Below, piece after piece: positions 56,802 to 64,000 of a stretch of DNA of 64,000 bases (within the stretch, counting starts at the first letter, position 1; the number at the start of each line of letters is the position of its first letter). A program made the position numbers and the translations under genes. Origin of the DNA: Herbaspirillum frisingense (GTDB lineage: Bacteria; Pseudomonadota; Gammaproteobacteria; Burkholderiales; Burkholderiaceae_D); NCBI GenBank assembly GCA_009914615.1, contig WNDX01000005.1:1-64000 (forward strand), given 5' to 3'. The notes under the pieces were generated by a model. It did no database searches. It was given only the letters and a program-made list of their open reading frames with translations, and had not been told where the DNA came from.

Positions 56802-57046
56802 CTCCCTGGCATGGTTTCGGTTGCACTTCGCGCTTGACCCGTGCCTCACGAATGCGGCATCGGCGCGCTGATCACTTTTAGTAAGCGATGCGCCCGGGGA
56901 GTTCAGAAACGGCACGTTGTCCTACGAAAGGACGGCCGGTTTTGCTATGATCGGCAAGCTGCCACGAGACAGCACAGCAGACGGCGCGCCAATCATGACA
57001 ACAAGCCGGCGCCGCATGGCCAACACATCAATCAGGAGACAACAAC

Positions 57047-57835
57047 ATGAAGAAGTTCATCGGCGCCGCCATCCTGGCCGGCCTCGCCCTCGTTTCGCTT
57101 GCGCTTCAACCGGCCATGGCCGACGACGCCGCGCCTTCGCGGCTGGATCAGATGATCAAATCCGGCAAGTTGCGCGTATGCATGACCGGTGACTACAAGC
57201 CTTTCACTTACTACCGCCCCGACCAGACTTTCGAAGGCATGGACGTCGAACTGGCGCAATCGCTGGCCAAGTCGCTGGGCGTGGAAGCGCAGTTCGTGAA
57301 GACCACCTGGAGCAACCTGATGAACGACTTCATCGCCCAATGCGACATCGCCATGGGCGGGGTCTCGATCACGCTGGACCGCGCGCGAAAGGCGGCATTC
57401 TCGGCGCCGACCATGGTGGACGGCAAGGCGCCGGTGGTGCGCTGCGCCGACAAGGAGAAATTCCGCAATTTCGACATGATTGACCAGCCCGCAACGCGCG
57501 CCATCGTCAATCCCGGCGGCACCAACGAACGCTTCGCCCGCGCCCGCTACAAGCGCGCCACGCTGACGCTGCACCCGGACAACGTCACCATCTTCCAGCA
57601 GATCGTGGACGGCAAGGCCGACGTGATGGTGACCGACGCCAGCGAAACCATGTGGCAAGCCAAGCTGCATCCGGAACTGTGCCCGGTCAATCCCGACCAG
57701 CCGCTGCAATTCGCGGAGAAGGCTTACATGCTGCCGCGCGGCGATGTGGCATTCAAGGAATACGTGGATACCTGGCTGCACCTGGCGAAGGCGACCGGGG
57801 AATATCAGCAGGTGTTCGACAAGTGGCTCAAGTAG
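57047..57835 (+). CDS. Periplasmic SBP_bac_3 protein, cyclohexadienyl dehydratase (PheC)-like
   Basis: Signal peptide; LRVCMTGDYKPFTYYRPDQTFEGMDVELAQSLAKSLG; CDIAMGGVSITLDR; NPGGTNERFAR. Confidence 0.8.
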   Translation: MKKFIGAAILAGLALVSLALQPAMADDAAPSRLDQMIKSGKLRVCMTGDYKPFTYYRPDQTFEGMDVELAQSLAKSLGVEAQFVKTTWSNLMNDFIAQCDIAMGGVSITLDRARKAAFSAPTMVDGKAPVVRCADKEKFRNFDMIDQPATRAIVNPGGTNERFARARYKRATLTLHPDNVTIFQQIVDGKADVMVTDASETMWQAKLHPELCPVNPDQPLQFAEKAYMLPRGDVAFKEYVDTWLHLAKATGEYQQVFDKWLK

Positions 57836-57929
57836 GACATCCAGGGCGGCGCTCGACTCCGCGCTGAACCCTGCCGGGGTCGGGATGTGATGGCGTCTGC
57901 GATGGCTCGACCGCGGCTGAACACACAGT

Positions 57930-57958
57930 ATGCCGGCCTGCGCCGGAATCACGGTGAG
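57930..57958. repeat. REP-like palindrome (single)
   Basis: atgccggcctgcgccggaatcacggtgag, related to 58249-58343. Confidence 0.55.
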
Positions 57959-58041
57959 ACGTCGATGCGCATTCCCACTCGTGGGAGCGGGCTTTGCGGT
58001 GCGCCATTCGATCCAACTGAGATGAGCCGGTGATGCCAGGA

Positions 58042-58201
58042 GCGATGCGATAGTCGCCCGATGAGTAAAACAATGCTCATCCGACAGGCAAGGCCACGGC
58101 CGTCCGGGGACAAGGAAATCATCCTCCACGGGATAACAAAATAATCATCCAGGGAATAACGAGATAGCCGTCCGAGGAGCAACGAGACAGTTATCCGGGC
58201 A
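58042..58201. repeat. Degenerate tandem repeat, 23-bp period, seven units
   Basis: 58042 gcgatgcgatagtcgcccgatga; 58065 gtaaaacaatgctcatccgacag; 58088 gcaaggccacggccgtccgggga; 58111 caaggaaatcatcctccacggga; 58134 taacaaaataatcatccaggga; 58156 ataacgagatagccgtccgagga; 58179 gcaacgagacagttatccgggca. Confidence 0.75.
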
Positions 58202-58209
58202 ATAGAAAA

Positions 58210-58245
58210 AAGGCCGGCGCCAAGAGAATGGCGCCGGCCTTTCTT
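58210..58245. terminator. Strong perfect terminator hairpin
   Basis: aaggccggcgcca-agagaa-tggcgccggcctttctt. Confidence 0.8.
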
Positions 58246-58248
58246 GCG

Positions 58249-58343
58249 CCGTCATCCCGGCGCAGGCCGGGATCCAGTGGCGCTTGTCATGCCTCGGCCA
58301 CCGTTGAACGACGCTGGGTTCGGGCCTGCGCCGGAACGACGGA
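58249..58343. repeat. Pair of inverted REP-like elements (REPIN/BIME-like)
   Basis: ccgtcatcccggcgcaggccgggatccagtgg ... cgctgggttcgggcctgcgccggaacgacgg are inverted relatives. Confidence 0.65.
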
Positions 58344-58478
58344 TGAAGCGATGGAGCGCGCCCGACGCCTTGAATGGATCGCTGTCCAGCCCCCGCATCA
58401 CCCTCGGCAGGCGAGGAACCCCGACGCCCCTCAAGAAGCCCCGCCACGCCGGCTGCCCGCCACGCCGCTGCCCACTGC

Positions 58479-59291
58479 TCAATCGAACTTGAGCTTCTTC
58501 AACTCCGGTTTCGGATCGGGATACTTGAGCTTCAGCTTCTGCAACGTCTCCAGCACGATATTGGCCACCACCAGATTGCGGTGCGGCTTGGAATCCGCCG
58601 GCACCACATACCACGGCGCGTGCGGCGTGCTGGTGGCGTGCAACGTGTTCTGATAGACCTTCTGATAACTGTCCCAGAACTTGCGCTCGGCCAGATCCTG
58701 GGGGGCGAATTTCCAGTGCTTGTTGGGATCGTCGATCCGCGATTGCAGGCGCGCCTTCTGCTCGTCCTTGGAGATGTGCAGGAACAGCTTCAGCACCACC
58801 GTCCCGGTCTCGGCCAGCATGCGTTCGAAGTCGTTGATCTGCCGGTAGCGGCGCTTGCATTCCTTGTCGTCGATCCAGTCGTGCACGCGGGTGATCAGCA
58901 CATCCTCATAGTGGCTGCGGTTGAAGACGGCGATCTCGCCGGCCACCGGCACTTGCTCATGAATGCGCCACAGGTAATCGTGGGCCAGCTCGATCGCGGT
59001 CGGCGCCTTGAAATTGGCGATGCGAATGCCCTGCGGATTGACGCTCGCAAACACATCGTTGACGGTGCCGTCCTTGCCACTGGTATCCATGCCCTGCAGG
59101 ATCACCAGCACCTTGTGCTTGCGGCCGGCGTAAAGCATCTGTTGCTGCTCGCCGATGGCCGCGGCCAGGCGCGCCGCCTCGGCGCGATCCTTTTCCTTGT
59201 CGCCGCTCGAGAGCGGTTTTTCCGCCGCGCTGGCGTCTTCGATGACGGTCTTGGGATGGACGATGAATTGCGGGGCGATTTTCTTCGGCAT
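58479..59291 (-). CDS. ppk2: Polyphosphate kinase 2 family protein
   Basis: KVLVILQGMDTSGKDGTVNDVF; FNRSHYEDVLITRVHDWID. Confidence 0.94.
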   Translation of the reverse strand: MPKKIAPQFIVHPKTVIEDASAAEKPLSSGDKEKDRAEAARLAAAIGEQQQMLYAGRKHKVLVILQGMDTSGKDGTVNDVFASVNPQGIRIANFKAPTAIELAHDYLWRIHEQVPVAGEIAVFNRSHYEDVLITRVHDWIDDKECKRRYRQINDFERMLAETGTVVLKLFLHISKDEQKARLQSRIDDPNKHWKFAPQDLAERKFWDSYQKVYQNTLHATSTPHAPWYVVPADSKPHRNLVVANIVLETLQKLKLKYPDPKPELKKLKFD

Positions 59292-59363
59292 GTTGTCTCG
59301 CTATGTCGTTATGAATTGTTTACTGGCTTCTTACCCGGCCCGGCATCCTTGCCTCCTTGCCGT

Positions 59364-59819
59364 TCACAGCACGCCCAGGTCATTGCCCATACGGTGCTCG
59401 ATCTTGATGCACTTGTCCATGATCACCTTCAAACCGGCGGCGCGCGCCTTGGCGGCAGCCTCTTCGTGCTGGATGTCCAGCTGCATCCACACGCATTCGG
59501 CCTGGATGGCGATGGCCTCATCGACCACCGGCGGGATATCGGCCGACTTGCGGAAGCAATCGACGATGGAGATGCGCAGCCCGTCCCTGGCCAGCGCGGC
59601 ATTGGCATCCCGCAGGGTCGCATGGCAATGCTCGCCGAGGATGGTCTGGCCGGCATACATGGGATTGACCGCGACGATGCGATAGCCGGCGTCCTGCATG
59701 TAGGCCGCCACGTCGTAGCTGGCCCGTTCCGGGCGATTGGACAAACCGACCACCGCGATGACCGGCTTGCCGCCGGCGCGGGAGGATGTCTGGGCTGCGT
59801 TGGTGGCGGTGGACGCCAT
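59364..59819 (-). CDS. CoA-binding domain protein (YccU-like)
   Basis: IAVVGLSNRPERASYDVAAYMQDAGYRIVAVNP; VWMQLDIQHEEAAAKARAAGLKVIMDKCIKIEH. Confidence 0.92.
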   Translation of the reverse strand: MASTATNAAQTSSRAGGKPVIAVVGLSNRPERASYDVAAYMQDAGYRIVAVNPMYAGQTILGEHCHATLRDANAALARDGLRISIVDCFRKSADIPPVVDEAIAIQAECVWMQLDIQHEEAAAKARAAGLKVIMDKCIKIEHRMGNDLGVL

Positions 59820-60212
59820 GCTGTTCTCCTGTCTCGATGCGGCCTGCGCCGAACGCGCGATCTGGATCAGGCCATATGATCTCAATGATTTGCGCCGTGC
59901 GATTTGGTTCGATTGCGCAGCGGATGCGTGCCGTGGCCGGCCCGCCTGCATTCACTTTAACCGATTGGAGGATTGCCGGCAGGCGGCCGGGTGTTTGTAC
60001 TGCCTGACGGCTCACAGGAGCCACGTCAAGGGGCAATTGATGCAGGGGGAATAGGGAGGCCGCCGAAGTTCGGTCCGAGGCCTCACGCCGGCTCTGATGC
60101 GACCGCAGGATCTTGCCGCGTTATCTTCGCGACGACACGACGAATCAACAAGACAAATCGAACAAGACGACATGGCCGTCGCAAGATTGGTGACACCGCC
60201 ACGCCAATGAAA

Positions 60213-60234
60213 AAAGGCAGCCGAGGCTGCCTTT
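60213..60234 (-). terminator. Terminator downstream of atpC
   Basis: aaaggcagccgaggctgccttt. Confidence 0.8.
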
Positions 60235-60283
60235 CTTGACTTGCTGTCATCGCCTTCCGCGAAACGGAGGCAATGCCGACGCA

Positions 60284-60706
60284 TCAGCGCTTCTGACGCA
60301 ACTTCTGGATCGCGGCCAACTGCGCCACCGCTGCGGCCAGTTCGGCCTGGGCTGCGGCGTGGTCGATCTTGGAATCGCGGTTGGACAGTGCTTCTTCCGC
60401 CAGCCTCTTCGCTTCCGCCGCCTTGGCTTCGTCCAGGTCGGCACCGCGGATCGCGGTGTCGGCCAGCACGGTCACTGCATCCGGCTGCACTTCCAGCAGG
60501 CCGCCGGCCACGAACACGAATTCATCCTGCGCCTGGCCCGGCACCTTGATACGGACGGCACCCGGCTTGATGCGTGTGATCAGCGGAGTGTGGCGGGGAT
60601 AGATACCCAGCTCGCCCGCTTCACCCGGCAACGCGACGAATTCAGCCTCGCCGGAGAAGATTTCCTCTTCCGCCGAAACAACGTCCACGTGAATAGTATG
60701 TGCCAT
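60284..60706 (-). CDS. atpC: ATP synthase epsilon subunit
   Basis: [49 protein letters not shown]. Confidence 0.97.
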   Translation of the reverse strand: MAHTIHVDVVSAEEEIFSGEAEFVALPGEAGELGIYPRHTPLITRIKPGAVRIKVPGQAQDEFVFVAGGLLEVQPDAVTVLADTAIRGADLDEAKAAEAKRLAEEALSNRDSKIDHAAAQAELAAAVAQLAAIQKLRQKR

Positions 60707-60779
60707 GTCGTTTCCTAGTCGATTGACCGCTCCCGTTCATCAGCAATGCGCGGGAGCGGCGCCGAAAATCAATGAATGC

Positions 60780-62204
<1,425 letters not shown>

Positions 62205-62237
62205 TTAAATTCTGTTTCGCTGCGCTACGCCGGCTGA

Positions 62238-63110
62238 TCAGCCAACCGCGGCCGCGCCGGCAACGATTTCCGACAGCTCTTTGGTAATCGCTGCCTGACG
62301 AGTCTTGTTGTAGACCAACTTCAACTCGCCGATCACGCTACCGGCGTTGTCGCTCGCTGCCTTCATCGCCACCATGCGCGCCGATTGCTCGGACGCCATG
62401 TTTTCCGCGACGGCTTGGTAAATCAGCGCCTCAACGTAACGCACCAGCAGTTCGTCCACCACGGATTGCACATCAGGCTCGTAGATGTAGTCCCAGGAGT
62501 GCGCACCCTCGTCAGCCTTCAGCTTGTCGCTGGTCAGCGGCAGCAGTTGCTGCAGGGTGGCTTCCTGCTTCATCGTGTTGATGAACTTGGTGTACACCAG
62601 GTACACCGCGTCCAGCTTGCCTTCCTGGTAAGCATCGAGCAGCACCTTGACGGGGCCGATCAGCTTTTCCAGGTGAGGCGTATCACCCAATTGCGTCACG
62701 TTGGCGGCCACGCGGGCGCCGATACGATTCAGAAAACCCAGACCCTTGTTGCCGATGGCGACGGATTCGATCGCCTTGCCCTGGCCTTCCAGTTCACGGA
62801 ACTTGGTCGTCATCAGGCGCAGCGAGTTGGTGTTCATGCCGCCGCACAGACCCTTGTCGGTCGTGACGACGATGAAACCAACGCGCTTGGCCGTGTCCTG
62901 CTGGACCATGAACGGGTGCACGTACTCCGGATTGGCCTGCGACAGGTTGGCCGCGATGTTGCGGATCTTGTCGCTGTACGGGCGGGCTGCGTGCATCCGG
63001 TCCTGCGCCCTGCGCATTTTGGATGCCGCGACCATTTCCATCGCCTTGGTGATCTTCTTCGTATTTTCTACGCTTTTGATCTTGCCACGTATCTCTTTAC
63101 CTGTAGCCAT
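62238..63110 (-). CDS. atpG: ATP synthase gamma subunit
   Basis: [39 protein letters not shown]. Confidence 0.98.
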   Translation of the reverse strand: MATGKEIRGKIKSVENTKKITKAMEMVAASKMRRAQDRMHAARPYSDKIRNIAANLSQANPEYVHPFMVQQDTAKRVGFIVVTTDKGLCGGMNTNSLRLMTTKFRELEGQGKAIESVAIGNKGLGFLNRIGARVAANVTQLGDTPHLEKLIGPVKVLLDAYQEGKLDAVYLVYTKFINTMKQEATLQQLLPLTSDKLKADEGAHSWDYIYEPDVQSVVDELLVRYVEALIYQAVAENMASEQSARMVAMKAASDNAGSVIGELKLVYNKTRQAAITKELSEIVAGAAAVG

Positions 63111-63139
63111 GAGTAAGACTCCTTATAGCTTCAGTAAAA

Positions 63140-64000
63140 TTAGTACGCGCCGGATTTCTTGAAGTCAGCGATGGCGGCCGCCAGGGCTGCTTCAGCATCC
63201 TTATCCAGTTGCTTGGTGTCTTCGATCTTCTTCAGCAGGTCGGCATGGCTGGTCTTCACGAAGTTGTGCAGACCGGCTTCGAACGCCAGGATCTTCTTCA
63301 CTTCGACGTCGTCCATGAAGCCCTTGTTGACGGCGAACAGGGAGACGGCCATGATCGAGATCGATTGCGGCGTGTATTGAGCCTGCTTCAGCAGTTCGGT
63401 CACGCGCGCACCGCGGTCCAGCTGCTTGCGGGTGGCTTCGTCCAGATCGGAAGCGAACTGCGCGAACGCAGCCAGTTCACGGTACTGCGCCAAGTCGGTA
63501 CGGATACCGCCGGACAGGCCCTTGATGACCTTGGTCTGGGCAGCGCCACCGACGCGCGACACCGAGATACCGGCGTTGATCGCGGGACGGATACCGGCGT
63601 TGAACAGCGAGGTTTCCAGGAAGATCTGGCCGTCGGTGATCGAGATCACGTTGGTCGGAACGAAGGCGGACACGTCGCCGGCCTGGGTTTCGATGATCGG
63701 CAGTGCGGTCAGCGAGCCGGTCTGGCCCTTGACTTCGCCGTTGGTGAACTTCTCGACGTAGTCGGCGTTCACGCGGGCAGCACGTTCCAGCAGACGGCTG
63801 TGCAGATAGAAGACGTCGCCCGGGTAGGCTTCGCGGCCCGGCGGACGGCGCAGCAGCAGCGACACCTGACGGTAAGCCACGGCTTGCTTGGACAGATCGT
63901 CATACACGATCAGGGCGTCTTGACCGCGGTCGCGGAAGTATTCGCCCATGGCGCAACCCGAGTAGGCCGACACGTATTGCATCGCAGCCGATTCGGAGGC
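63140..64000 (-). CDS. atpA: ATP synthase alpha subunit, partial (5' end beyond window)
   Basis: [63 protein letters not shown]. Confidence 0.97.
   Translation of the reverse strand, partial: ASESAAMQYVSAYSGCAMGEYFRDRGQDALIVYDDLSKQAVAYRQVSLLLRRPPGREAYPGDVFYLHSRLLERAARVNADYVEKFTNGEVKGQTGSLTALPIIETQAGDVSAFVPTNVISITDGQIFLETSLFNAGIRPAINAGISVSRVGGAAQTKVIKGLSGGIRTDLAQYRELAAFAQFASDLDEATRKQLDRGARVTELLKQAQYTPQSISIMAVSLFAVNKGFMDDVEVKKILAFEAGLHNFVKTSHADLLKKIEDTKQLDKDAEAALAAAIADFKKSGAY

Noticed and set aside
58042-58201. CRISPR array interpretation of the 23-bp array
   Set aside because: No distinct spacers; units are contiguous and degenerate, and no cas genes in the window.

Overview
GC-rich betaproteobacterial chromosome segment. 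Protein content and gene order look like Oxalobacteraceae/Herbaspirillum; this is judged by eye with no database search. It is mostly ordinary core genome: rep, slyX, dinB, rdgC, a second-type EF-G (fusA-like), mnmE-yidC-yidD-rnpA-rpmH, prkA-yeaH-spoVR, marC, metH, an amidinotransferase-rocD-lrp cassette, fmt, dsbA, argS, priA, hemE, gabD, ppk2 and the atpA(partial)-G-D-C end of the ATP synthase operon, plus one tRNA-Asp. Many long ORFs in the supplied track are antisense artefacts of high GC. The main observations are: (1) a ~600-bp priA-hemE intergenic region holding an imperfect tandem duplication, each copy with three DnaA-box-like sites plus AT-rich DNA (candidate oriC or DnaA-titration locus); (2) a degenerate 23-bp-period tandem repeat (7 clear units) beside REP-like inverted repeats upstream of ppk2; (3) an in-frame amber codon splitting an ABC permease; (4) a truncated pckG remnant at the left edge next to a possible IS end; (5) a candidate structured sRNA with an anti-Shine-Dalgarno motif downstream of mnmE; (6) a terminator-like perfect hairpin inside the rnpA coding start; (7) rpmH not followed by dnaA but by ~1.5 kb of unexplained DNA before prkA; (8) short tandem duplications recurring at gene 3' ends.
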